Source: Prorocentrum cordatum
Taxonomy: Eukaryota > Sar > Dinophyceae > Prorocentrales > Prorocentraceae
DNA length: 64,000 nucleotides
Direction of reading: 5' to 3'
Assembly: GCA_963575745.1 (NCBI GenBank)
Contig: CAUYUJ010015506.1
Location: forward strand, 115,001 to 179,000
Shown here: piece by piece, positions 21,187 through 30,435 of the stretch
Numbering within the stretch: the stretch's first letter is position 1
Layout: each line of letters opens with the position of its first letter
The notes under the pieces: generated by a model
What the model was told of the DNA's origin: nothing
Databases searched by the model: none
Seen by the model: the letters and a program-made list of their open reading frames with translations, nothing else
Made by a program: the position numbers and the translations under genes

Positions 21187-21842
21187 TCACGGCGTCAACG
21201 CCGCGGCCTCCCGCTTGCCAAACAAGCGCCTCCTCTTCGTCGGCGACTGGGAGCCCTCTCCCATGAGGTGCTCGTTCTTTTCCGCCTGCAGCGGCGCCGT
21301 GTATTGAATGCCCTTCTCCGGCGGCGGCGGCTCCTCGTCTTCTCCGAAGAAGCCCGCAGCATCAGCGGCCATGGCATCCCACTGGGCCTCCAGGCGCCCC
21401 TGCTCCTCCGCGAGGCGCTGCTCGTCCATCTCTGCGAGGCGCTGCTCCTCCTCCATATCCGCGAGGCGCTGCTCCTCCTCAGTCGCGCTCTCGACCGTCT
21501 TGGCCTCCGCGGGCACTTCGCCGCCCTCGGCGGCGCCGCCGAGCACCTCGCCCAGGCCCGCCTCCACTGCCCTCGATACTTCCTCCAGCTGCGAGACCCC
21601 GGTCAGGAAGTAGTGGACGGCGTCAGAGGCCGCGGCGCAGCTGACGCCGAACTCGCGGCGCATGTCCTCGAACACGCTCGCCGACAGGCCGCGGAAGTGC
21701 TGGATGGCCCGGTGGGCGAAGCGCGCGAGCTCGGACTTCTTCTCTGGCGCCAAGAGCGCCCACCAGCCAGGCGCGCCGTCGGCGCTGGCGGGCAGCGAGC
21801 CGTCCCACGGCTCCCACGCGGCCCCAGGGGCAGGATGCACCG
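21187..21842 (-). CDS. C-terminal companion ORF of the SF3-like ATPase (coiled coil)
   Basis: Minus-strand ORF of ~217 codons without its own ATG (the frame opens with GTG). It begins 21 bases after the ATPase stop. A helical N-terminal part (LARFAHRAIQHFRGLSASVF) leads into Glu/Arg heptads (EEEQRLADMEEEQRLAEM, residues ~120-150) and a basic end (TKRRRLFGKR) that resembles a nuclear localisation signal. The ATPase frame and this frame differ by one base across a run of eight G (minus strand, near 21872-21879). They may therefore be one protein split by a one-base indel, a sequencing error in a homopolymer, or an unseen intron. No domain recognised. Confidence 0.55.
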
Positions 21843-21863
21843 ACGAGGCGCCTGCCTCCGCCG

Positions 21864-23249
21864 TCAGGGGGAGCCCCCCCCGCTGCTGCTGCTGCCCGCA
21901 GCTCCGTCAGCGCGCTGCTCCTCGGTCAGCAGCCTTCCGAAGAGGGCGTTCTGCTCGGCGTACGCCTCGTCAAACCCCGGCGGGAAACGCGACTTCCCGT
22001 GCTTCTTCCACGTGCCGTACGTGTGCATGTTGGCGGTCTTGAACCAGTTGTCGCCGACGCCCTCCGACGTGATTATGTGAATCGGCTCTTCCTTGGACGC
22101 CGATGGGGGCCGGTAGTACACGCCCCTGTACCCCGCAATGCAGAGGGGCCCCCTCTTCAGAATCGCGAGGAGGTGCTCCTCTGGCACGCCTTCGAAGGAA
22201 GGCTTCACCATCGCGTAGAACACAGGCCACTCCAGGGTCCCGCCGTGCACAGGGTTCTCTGGTTCCATGGTCTGGTCCCAAGTGTTGTCCACGATCGCCC
22301 GCGCCGAGTTCTTGGCGAACGAGACGGGGGAATACCTACAATCCACGTGGCCGTGGAAGCCAGAGTCCATGAACTGCTTGATGTCTTCGTAGGCGAACTT
22401 CGGGATGTTGCCGTCGTCGATGATGATGCCGTGGTACACCTGGTGCTCGATGCCCTTGAAATCGTCAAACTGCTTCCCGCGGTACCAGCCAGGCGTGGCC
22501 TCAGCCCCCAGCGCGTCGATCCAGTACTGACCTACGGCCGTCGCTAGAATGAACACAAAGGGGGTTTTCCCGACCCCAGCCCTGCCGATGACAAAGATGC
22601 CATGGTCGAGCATGGTGCGCGCGACGGCCGGCACCATCGTGTTCGCCAGGACGTCCTTCAGGTCGTGCACGGTCAACGTGAAGCCAGTCTTCAGCTTGGC
22701 CGACGCCGCCTGCTTCGCGCGGAGCTCGCAGAACATGTATATGTAATTTGTAGGCCAGCCCCGAATCGGCGAGTACACTGCCTTGTTGTGCGTGAGGATC
22801 CACTCCATCTGGTCGATGGTTCCGTTCGGCGGCGCGTTCTCAATCACGAACTTCCTGCCCTTGCGGATTTCGTCCACGGTCGGGAGCCACTCGCCCTTGG
22901 AGCCCTTGGCCGTGTCGCCAGATGCCGCGCCGCGGGGCGGGAGGGTCGCGCGGGCGAAGAGCATCTTCCACCCCTTCGCTCCCTGAAGCATTATCTGGAA
23001 GGCCCTCTTCGCTCCCACGGTGTTCGACGCCCTCTCCTCCATGATGATCTGCATGACGTCCCCGGGCAGCAGCGCGTCGGCCGGGCGGATGCCGTCCGGC
23101 ATAGCCCCCTCTGGCGCCGACTGCGCGCCGTTCCTCATCGCCTCGCCCAGCGCCTCCAGCGCGAAGCCCTCTGGCGGCGCCCAGCCACTCACAAAGTCCA
23201 CCACGTCCTTGAAGTTCTTCTTGCCGACGCTGCGCGGGAACGGCTCCAT
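21864..23249 (-). CDS. SF3-like P-loop helicase/ATPase
   Basis: From the ATG at 23249 the frame runs 461 codons. A Walker A motif, VIGRAGVGKTPF, lies near 22585-22555. Walker B, HGIIIDDGNIP, lies near 22440-22410. A conserved Asn segment (FAKNSARAIVDN, about 22315-22285) fits sensor 1. This spacing is that of superfamily 3-type helicases, the replication ATPases of small DNA elements and viruses, but the overall sequence is not one I can name. It probably acts in replication or transposition of the element. The downstream neighbour adds a coiled coil; upstream on the same strand is an ISXO2-like transposase. The frame before 23249 stays open into an Arg-rich, non-native stretch, while a better N-terminal exon lies in another frame (23282-23923), with a likely acceptor CCTTGAAG at about 23256-23263. 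Confidence 0.6.
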   Translation of the reverse strand: MEPFPRSVGKKNFKDVVDFVSGWAPPEGFALEALGEAMRNGAQSAPEGAMPDGIRPADALLPGDVMQIIMEERASNTVGAKRAFQIMLQGAKGWKMLFARATLPPRGAASGDTAKGSKGEWLPTVDEIRKGRKFVIENAPPNGTIDQMEWILTHNKAVYSPIRGWPTNYIYMFCELRAKQAASAKLKTGFTLTVHDLKDVLANTMVPAVARTMLDHGIFVIGRAGVGKTPFVFILATAVGQYWIDALGAEATPGWYRGKQFDDFKGIEHQVYHGIIIDDGNIPKFAYEDIKQFMDSGFHGHVDCRYSPVSFAKNSARAIVDNTWDQTMEPENPVHGGTLEWPVFYAMVKPSFEGVPEEHLLAILKRGPLCIAGYRGVYYRPPSASKEEPIHIITSEGVGDNWFKTANMHTYGTWKKHGKSRFPPGFDEAYAEQNALFGRLLTEEQRADGAAGSSSSGGGSP

Positions 23250-23281
23250 GAAAGCCTTCAAGGAACAAGGAGAAGCGACAC

Positions 23282-23923
23282 CACCACCACCAAGCCAAGG
23301 GGGGGGCCCGCTCGAGACATCCCCGATGTCCAGCCCAGGAGTGCATCGTGGAGCTCCTCGCTGGAGGTGGCCCCCCTGGTCGTGGTGATGTTGCTTCTCC
23401 TTCCTCCGACCTTCAGACCCTGGGCGCTGTGTCCGTCCTCCTTCGCTGGCATCGGCTCGGCGCTCGCCGCCGCGTCCCACGTCGCCCCGCCGCTCTCCTC
23501 GATGAGTCGGTCGAACACGGGCAGGAGGTCGCCGACTGGCGCCACCGCGCCGCCTCCAGGGGCCGCCGCGTCGGCAGCGCTGGCGGGCGAGGAGGGCGCA
23601 GCCATCTCGGCGGGCGAAGCTGCTGCGTCGGCTGCGCCGGCGGGCGAGGGGGGCGCTGCCATGTCGGCGCCCGGAGCTGCTGCGCCGGCGGGCGAGGGGG
23701 GCGGCGGAAGCCGCGCGGATCGCTGGGTCGCTGGCAATCGAGCCGAGCGAGCTGCGGCGCGGCTTCCGCGGAGGAGGCCCCACCCAATTCGCAATCTCGG
23801 GTCAACGAAGCATCGAGTTCGGGCGCCGCGAGCCCAGGAGTCGGGGCGCAGAGGCCCCAGCGCCCCCCTCGGAAGCAATGTTTTCTCGCCCGTCGCAGCC
23901 ACCCCGCGCGCACTCAAGATCAA
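23282..23923 (-). CDS. Probable 5' exon of the SF3-like ATPase gene
   Basis: A minus frame with Ala/Pro repeats (PSPAGAADAAASPAEMAAP-type, ~23700-23580) followed by a native-looking helix, PVGDLLPVFDRLIEESGG (about 23545-23490), and ATSSEELHDALLGW (about 23370-23325). It ends close to the presumed splice acceptor of the ATPase exon. The sequence between (about 23310-23260) is pyrimidine-rich on the minus strand. The donor site is not identified, so the join is inferred. Confidence 0.4.
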
Positions 23924-24023
23924 CGCCCGCCCCTGGGCGCCCGATCGCTAGATAGCAGTGCGTGGATCGCGGCTGGTCTACATCGGCGGTCACGCCCGCC
24001 CCTGACAGACCACCCAAGATAAA

Positions 24024-25492
24024 TCACCACGCGTCCCCGTTCATCCTGGCGTGCATGACCGTCAGCCCGAGCGCACTGAAGAGGCACGCATCGTCCCCGC
24101 GACGGTACCTCCAAGCCCACTCGTGTGCCCATTTCTCCAAGGCCCCCATCGCGAGGCTGTCGATCGTGTGGAGCTGCGCTGGGATCCTGTGCTTGAGGTG
24201 CTTCCATAAGCCATCCTGGAGCTGCGTGCCCCCGTAGCACGCGAGCACGCTGCCATCGGAGAGGGTCAGCTTGCACATCTTCACCCACTGCTTACGACAA
24301 TGTTTCACTCTGGTGTTGAGTGGCAGCCTCCTGTAACACCTGGCGCCGTCAGAATGCCAGATGACCGCAGCGTCGGCAGTGTGGTGGCTCATGAGGTCCT
24401 CGATTTCGGCGATGCTTTCAGGCCTGGTCTTCCCCCCCTTCGGCGTGGTGTACAAAGGGGGCGGGTAGATCACCGTGGATGTTCGGTCTCCGCGGCAGGA
24501 CATGCCGAAGTAGCGGACATGGAGCAGCCGACCGTTGTTGAGCGTCACTGTCCGCAGAGTTGTCGCATCCACCTCGGGGGCGCATGGGGGAGGGGGGCGC
24601 ACGCCCTTGCTCGGTGCCCTTCTGGCCGCTTCTTGGGGCCCTCTGGAGGCCCCCCTTTGGAATCCCCCTGTGGGGCCCCAATTGGGTCCCTCCGTGGCCC
24701 CCTCGGGCCGCAGAGGAGGGAGCGGGACCAGCAGGATTAGGAGGGGATGGAGAGGGACGAGGTTGAGGATACCTCGCACTGCCCAGAGAACACCACGTCG
24801 CGCTGCTCCATCTTACTGCCGAGAGCCATGACATCGCGCAGGGCGTCCAGGACCTCCTTGCAAGTCCTGTGCGCTACTCCTGTCAGCTGTGCTGCGTCGT
24901 CTTGATGTACCCGAGCAGTCAATTGCCCGCTTGCGAGCCACGCCAAGGCGGCGAGCTTCTTCATCGGGACCTCGTGGTCTGCCCAAGTCCCAGCGGTCGC
25001 TCTGTTCGTCGTGCGGCAACCGCGCCTGAAGCACTGCACGGAAGGGTGACGGTTGTCGCGGAAGCATGTCCTCCCCAGGGGCCATTGACAGCCTGCGCAT
25101 TCCTTGTTGTGGAGGTCTTCGAGGAACCCGAGCTTCACGAGCATCCAATAAGCGGCCTTGTTGTCCATGGCAAGGATCTCGTCAAACGTCCAACGCTTCG
25201 CCTTGGCAACCCGTCCGCGCTGCACCGCGGCAGCGCCTTTCTGTTCACTCGGAGTGTAGAAGACGCCGGTACGCTCCAGGGCCGCCCTTTTGCGTGCCCA
25301 CGCTGCTCTCGCCTTCCGGGCCAACGCCAGACTGTTCTTCGACCGCTCCTGCGACTTCCGTTTGTTCCGCTTTTTCTGGCTGAAGTTACAACTCGCTTTG
25401 CCCCCCTTCTTCTTGGCGAACTTGTTCTGAACGTTGGTTCCCTGGGTCGCTGCGCGGGCAGGCCTCTTCATCACCTTTGCTCCCGGCGGCAT
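24024..25492 (-). CDS. IS1595/ISXO2-like DDE transposase, one intron
   Basis: Two exons on the minus strand: 25492-24773 and 24572-24024. Exon 1 has a basic N-terminus (KKKGGKASC, QKKRNKRKSQ), a CX2C-type zinc ribbon (CAGCQWPLG, then CFRRGC, ~25105-25020) and a helix-turn-helix-like stretch (AAQLTGVAHRTCKEVLDAL, ~24895-24840). Splicing joins QCE to VDATTLRTVTLN, bringing the first catalytic Asp into frame. The second Asp is in WHSDGARCYR (~24350). The third acidic residue is in GTQLQDGLWKHLK (~24225), Asp rather than the usual Glu. The end WAWRYRRGDDACLFSALG fits the family. It acts in the nucleus, cutting and joining transposon ends. The start is the ATG at 25492; the frame opens upstream to 25579. 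No stops interrupt it, so it may be functional. Terminal inverted repeats were not found. Confidence 0.75.
24573..24772 (-). other. Intron of the transposase gene, made of the CTTGG repeat
   Basis: 200 bp, GT...AG on the minus strand (GTATCC to CCCCGAG), phase 0. The donor side reads TGCGAG|GT and the acceptor CCCGAG|GT, so CGAGGT is repeated at both borders. The interior (24605-24720) is the mosaic CTTGGGGCCCTCTGGAGG repeat seen elsewhere in the window. Removal restores the ISXO2 reading frame across the first catalytic Asp, which is the main evidence for the intron. Confidence 0.75.
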
Positions 25493-25629
25493 GGTTGCGC
25501 CATCCCCGCGGGGCGAGATCGGCGGCAAGCAATGGCTGGGCGGCAAAGCCGCCTCGAGCATAAAACGGCTTGGCAACAACAGCAGATTGCGGTCGGAAGG
25601 GGAGGCGCCAGAGGACGAGGCGGAGGAGT

Positions 25630-25775
25630 AGGACGAGGAGAGGGAGAGCGAGAGAGAGAGAGAGAGAGTGAGAGAGGGAGAGAGAAAAAAATGGAAGAGA
25701 ACACATCATATTTATTATGTGTATACATGTGTGTGTGTGTGTTTGCCTACATGTATGTATGTATAAACGGATGGA
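25630..25775 (+). repeat. GA and TG/TATG microsatellites
   Basis: GAGAGA run at 25645-25690, then TGTGTG and TATG at 25722-25765. They lie just upstream of the transposase gene and may be in its promoter region. Confidence 0.8.
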
Positions 25776-25894
25776 TCTTCATCGGTGCATCTGAAGGCCC
25801 CAAGCCCCCTCAGGCTCCCTCGCCATCATTTGCCCCTCTTGGGCCACAGGCGTGTGAATTGGCGAAGGGCTGCGGATTCCTCGCGGCCAGGCTC

Positions 25895-26490
25895 GAAACA
25901 AGGGGCGGGGAAATAGCGTACCAAACTATGATGTGGTACGTTATTTCCCCCATTCCCCGTTTTGGCTTCCATTGTTTTCTCGCGGGTCCTCCAGGGCGAT
26001 CAAACAAGCCCGAAACAATGGAGAGGGAAATCGCGTACCACAAACATGCCTGGTACGTTAATTCCCCCTCTCCTGGTTTGGAAACCATGATTTTTTCCTG
26101 GACCGTCTTGCGGCTCTCTCAGCCCGTCGCGGGTATGCCCAGGCCACCCAACGAGGCTGAGCCTGGTCTGCTGCTGCCGCTCATCATTCCTCCTCCTCCT
26201 CCTCTTCCTCCTCCTCCTGCTCCTGCTCCTGCTCCTCCTCCTACTGCTCCTCCCCCTGCTGCTCCACCATTTTCCTCCTCTTCCTCCTACTCCTCATCCT
26301 CCTCCTCCTCCTCCTCTCGTTTTCCTCCCATCGCCCCCTCGCGGCCAAGCTAAAACAACGGGCTTGGAAATAGCGTGCCAGGAGCTAGTTTGGTACGTCA
26401 TTTCCCCCCCTTCCCGTTTTGGTTGCCGTTGTTTTTTTCCTCGCGGGCCTTCCGGGGCCATCAACAAGCAACTCCGAAACATAGGAAGCA
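25895..26490 (+). repeat. ~120-bp tandem units, each with the hairpin element (copies 4-6)
   Basis: Hairpins at 25904-25951, 26022-26073 and 26361-26422: GGGAAATAGCGTACCA, a loop, TGGTACGTTATTTCCCC, with outer pairing of CGAAACAAGGGG to ATTCCCCGTTTTGG. Between them a shared spacer contains TCGCGGGTCCTCCAGGGC or TCGCGGGCCTTCCGGGGC and CAACAAGC. The third unit is separated by a CCT microsatellite (26185-26335). Confidence 0.8.
26185..26335 (-). repeat. CCT microsatellite
   Basis: CTC/CCT triplets with CTG variants, splitting the hairpin-unit tandem. Confidence 0.9.
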
Positions 26491-26734
26491 ACATCCAGCG
26501 CTCAGGCAACAGCACACTTCCCAATCTAGCTTTCGCCCAAAAATGGCCCCCAAGACGCCCCCAAGAAGACCCAAAAAGGCCCCCAAGGGGTCGGCGGTGT
26601 GGCGTAAGCCTAAAAATCTAGTTTGTGGCCAACGCTCTGGTGACAGAACCATTTCCGATTAGGGATATGGCCGGCGCTCAGGCGACAGCACCATTCGCTA
26701 CCCCTCCCCCACTCTGCACGAATCATGTGTCTGC

Positions 26735-28833
26735 TCATCCGCTGGCCAAGGCATCTTGGAGCCCAGGGTTGCGCGGTCTCAAGCTAGACTGGCTGGACAC
26801 CCTCGCTGCTCCTCCCTCTGCTGCTCCTCCCTCTGCTGCTCCTCCCTCTGCTGCCCCCCCTCCCTCCTCCTCCTCCTCCTCCTCCTCCTCCTCCTCCTCC
26901 TCCTCCGCCTCCTCCTGTTCGTACCCCAACTCCACCTCCTCGTCGCCTTCCCCCTCCTCCTGGGGTGGGAAAGGGGGGAAAGGAAGGAGAGGAATTGGAT
27001 GATGACTTTTGGCTGGGTCCCGTGGCCCTGCGCGCGTCCCCCTGCGCGCTTCTTGTCTGCAGTGGCACTGAGCTTGGCCACGACGGCCTTCTTGACCATC
27101 ACGGGGCTCGCGGCCCCGTTGCGCAGCTTCGTGGTGCTCCCCAACGCGCCCCCGAGAACCGTGCATACCTTGCACAGGTTCCACCCTACGTTGAAAGGAT
27201 TCAGCAGAGCCCTCACAGACCCCAGGAAAGCGAAGTACTTCAGGTCCTTCTTGCTCCGGCCTGCGCCGCGGCCGAGCTCTGCGTCGACAATGCCGACGAG
27301 GTCGCTGCACACGTCGGCGACCCGGGCAGCGCGGCCTGGGCCCGCCTGGCCGAGGTCCTTGAAAATATCATGCACTATCTTGACGTTCGTGGACGACTGG
27401 GTCGACAACGGTCCGTCCAAGTGCACGAATCCCATCGACATGAGGATGTCGCACACGTGCGGCAGCATCAAGTCGCTGCGCAAGGCCTCCTCGAGCTGGC
27501 CCAGGTACACCTCCGGACCAGGGCAACGCCTGCTCTCCACGACGCTCCTCCGCGCAGGCGGCACGCGCGGCAACCGCGACCAAGGGGAAAGGGAAACCAG
27601 GGCAGAGGGCCGTCCAGGAAAGGAGGAGGCGGAATGGGAATACACGAAAGCGCAACCCATGACACCGCGCAGCCTGCGCGGGGTAGCGACACGTTCAAGA
27701 GAGGTGTTGCTCTGGCCCCGCCTTGCCGCCAGCGACGACCCGGTCGACTCGGACCAGCAGCACCTGCATGTCCTCGGCGGACAAGGAGCTCTGGTGCCGG
27801 TTGCGGTGGGGGCCGTCGGCCTGCGGTCCGCGGAAGGCCTTGTAGCCCAAGTCGTGGAGGTAGTTCGCCCGACCGCGGATCACAGCAGCAAGGTTCGTCG
27901 TCTTCCGTAGCCGCGCGGAGAAGTCCTCGACGACATCCACGGAGGTGGTGAAAGCGAGGAGGGCAGCCACCTTCACGAGCTCGTCCTCGCAAAACCCCCG
28001 CCGCCGAAGCTTGCCAACCAGCGTCGTGATGGAGGCCGTGAGCGGGTCGACCGAAAGACCCGTGCCCTCGTGGGCAACGTGGAAGCAAGAATGCACCGAC
28101 ACAGCCTTCATCGCCTGGGCCACTGTGACGCGGCCCGTGGCCCATGGAATGGCTGTGTTGTACACTGAGTCGTCGGGGTCGTGCTCCTGGAACCCCTCCC
28201 GGTGCAGGATGTGTGACCACAGGACCTGCCGAAGGCAACGCTTATTCGAAACGACCAGCCAGGCGCGCACCAGGCGCGCGACATGGCGCACCTGGCACGC
28301 CAGGCACACAAAGCACACCAGGCAGGCGCACCCGGCGCACCAGGCACGCAAGGCACACCAGGCACACAAGGCACGTCAACCAGGCACACCAGGCACACCA
28401 GGCACACCAGGCGCACCGGGCACACCAAGCGCACCAGGCACACCACGCGCACCAGGCACACTAGGCACACCAAGCACACCAACCAGGCGCACCAGGTACA
28501 CCAGGGAAAAAAAACACAATGTAAAACCAACTGTTTCAAGGTAGCGTTGCCCTCGCGAGCCTGCGCGCACCGCCTTCCGCGAAACAGGACACACCCTGCC
28601 GCGCAAAGGTGGTCCTCTGTGGCGGTGCCGCTGTCCGCCACTGCCATGGCGGCACCACACACGTCGCGCGCCAGCTTCTCCGGTGTTCCACGCCCACGTC
28701 GCTCGTCCCTCACGGCGACCTTGCTGTGGACCCAGTTGGCCACGCAGGTCGCTGCATCATAGAAGGCCGGCCCGCGCTTGCCTTCGCTGATCACCACCCG
28801 ACGCTTGTGGATCCTCTTGTACTTCCGTGCCAT
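26735..28833 (-). CDS. Unrecognised protein gene, at least three exons
   Basis: Minus-strand exons 28833-28528, 28225-27711 and 27529 to about 27030, joined by a GT-AG and a GC-AG intron. The ATG at 28833 gives MARKYKRIHKRR. Joined exons keep one frame: NATLKQL|VLWSHILH, then KAGPE|RCPGPEVYLGQLEE. The product is a mixed alpha-helical, non-repetitive protein of about 430 residues without membrane spans or a domain I know. Blocks such as GRANYLHDLGYKAF and PHVCDILMSMGFVHLDGP look conserved rather than random. A possible last exon, 26959-26735, starts after the polypyrimidine acceptor CCCACCCCCAG and would add an acidic Glu-rich tail; its donor is unclear. The gene lies 3.3 kb upstream of the transposase, same strand, so it may belong to the same mobile unit or be a host gene. 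Confidence 0.55.
26800..26910 (-). repeat. GCTCCTCCCTCT minisatellite and CCT microsatellite
   Basis: TGCTGCTCCTCCCTC repeated about four times, then CTC triplets. On the minus strand this encodes the EEEE/GGAAEGGAAE end of the candidate fourth exon. Confidence 0.85.
27530..27710 (-). other. Intron 2 of the unrecognised gene (GC-AG)
   Basis: 181 bp, from GCAACACC to GAGAGCAG. AGAGCA is repeated at both borders. Without removal the frame stops 9 codons past the donor (…HLS*). Removal keeps the frame open for about 160 further codons of native-looking protein. Confidence 0.6.
28226..28527 (-). other. Intron 1 of the unrecognised gene, filled by a minisatellite
   Basis: 302 bp, GTTTTACATT to CGGCAG. 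Positions 28260-28500 are a degenerate minisatellite (CACCAGGCACAC, unit 9-12 bp), CysLeuVal-rich if translated. GT-AG borders, phase 0. The minisatellite nature of the interior and the frame change across it support the intron. Confidence 0.65.
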
Positions 28834-28840
28834 TGCAGGG

Positions 28841-30225
28841 TGAAGAGGGTAAGAAGGAGGAGGAAGATGAGGAAGACGAAGATGTGGACAAGGAAGGGGG
28901 ATGGTGAGGAAGGGAGAGCGAAAACAATAAGGAAGAGGGAAACGATAAATATTGACAGGAAGAGAAAGAGGCGGAGGAGAGGGGAAGAGGAGGAGCGACG
29001 AGTGAGGAGTGAGGAGGAGGAGCGAGAGGGAAATGAGGAAGAGGAGGTGGAGAAGGAGGAAGAGGAGACGTGAAGAGTGAGGAGGAAGAGGATGCGGAGG
29101 AGGAAGGATTTAGAAGGAACGAGGGGGCGAAGGAGCGATAAGAAGAGTATTGGGCTGATCTTGAGGTGGAGGATGGCGGAGGCGAGGGAGAGCAGGGGAT
29201 GGGCAAGGAAGAGTGGAAGAGTGAGTAAGAATGAGGAGGAGCAGGGGTGCGAGAAGGATGATGATGAGGAGGAGCGAGAAGTAAGGAGCGGGCGGAGGAA
29301 CAGAAAGACAAACGGCGAATCGGAGGAGGAGACCCAGGGCGCCAAATCGACTAGAGCCAAAGAGGCTCGAGTCAGAGTCTCCCTCAGAATTGTTACGCCA
29401 CGGCCACAGGCAAACCGATGAGCAGCAGCAGCAAGAGGAGAACGATGATGGGGCGAATGAGGAGGACGAAGGGGAGTTGCGCAGGAACAAGCTTAAACAA
29501 ACGTTGTAGCAAAGAAAAGGAAATACCATGATCAACAGACGAAGGAGCAATGAGGAGGGATGAGGAAGAAGGATCGGCAAGATGACACCAGCAAGGTGAG
29601 TCACCAAAGAAGTCCCGTCCCCCTCCTCCTCCACACCCTCCTTTGCCCCTGTCTCTTTTAGCCCTCTCCTCCTCCTCGTCCCTGGCCTCTCTCTCTCTCT
29701 CTTCCCCTCCCCGCCCTCGTGATCCTTATCATCCTCATTGTGCTCGTCCTTCTGCTCCTCCTGCTGTATCTCCTCCTCCTCCCCCTCCTTCTTATCCTCC
29801 ACCTCCACCACCTCCTCCTCCTCGTCTTCATCCCTGTCTCCAACTCCTTATCCACATCCTCTCTCTCTCTCTACTCGCCTCCTCTTCCTGCTCCCCTCAT
29901 TGTCTAGTCCTCCTCATCCGTGCCTCCTCCTGCTCCCTCTCCGACTTACCTCATCATTGTCATCTCCTCCGTCTCGTCCTGATCATGCTCCTCATCACCT
30001 GCTCCTACACGTGCTCCCGCTGCTGCAAGTGCTGTTGCTGCCGCCGCTGTCTCCAATGCTGGCGCAGCTACCACTGACAAGGGCCAAGGGGAGGAGGAGG
30101 AGGAGGAGGAGGAGGAGGAGGAGGAGGAGGAGGAGGAGGAGGAGGAGGAGGAGGAGGAGGAGGAGGAGGAGGAGGAGGAGGAGGGAGGAGGAGAGAGGAG
30201 GGAGGAGGAGGAGAGAGGAGGGAGG
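28841..30225. repeat. Low-complexity purine, then pyrimidine block
   Basis: 28841-29630 is GA-rich (GGAGGA, GAAGAG, GGAAGA) on the plus strand. 29640-29970 switches to CTCCTC/TCTCTC. 29975-30075 is mixed. 30085-30225 is a nearly pure GGA run. ORFs in all frames are compositional. No gene seen. Confidence 0.85.
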
Positions 30226-30435
30226 TGTCAGTTTCCTTCGAAAAGTGCCCAAGAGCACTGCCCACGGGAGTCTGTTGGCATCGTGGTCACCACCAGCACG
30301 AATCCAGATACAATCGCATGCCTCGACCCTCTATGGGCGACGCCGCCAGCACGCCCAGTCTGGTCGCGCAACGACGAGCGCACCCGTGGGTACAGTCTCA
30401 GTAGTTTGCCGCTGGTTGGTGGCCAACGAAAAAAG

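Noticed and set aside
28226-28527. Cys/Leu/Val-rich coding repeat in the unrecognised gene
   Set aside because: Better explained as a minisatellite inside a GT-AG intron, since removal joins two native frames.
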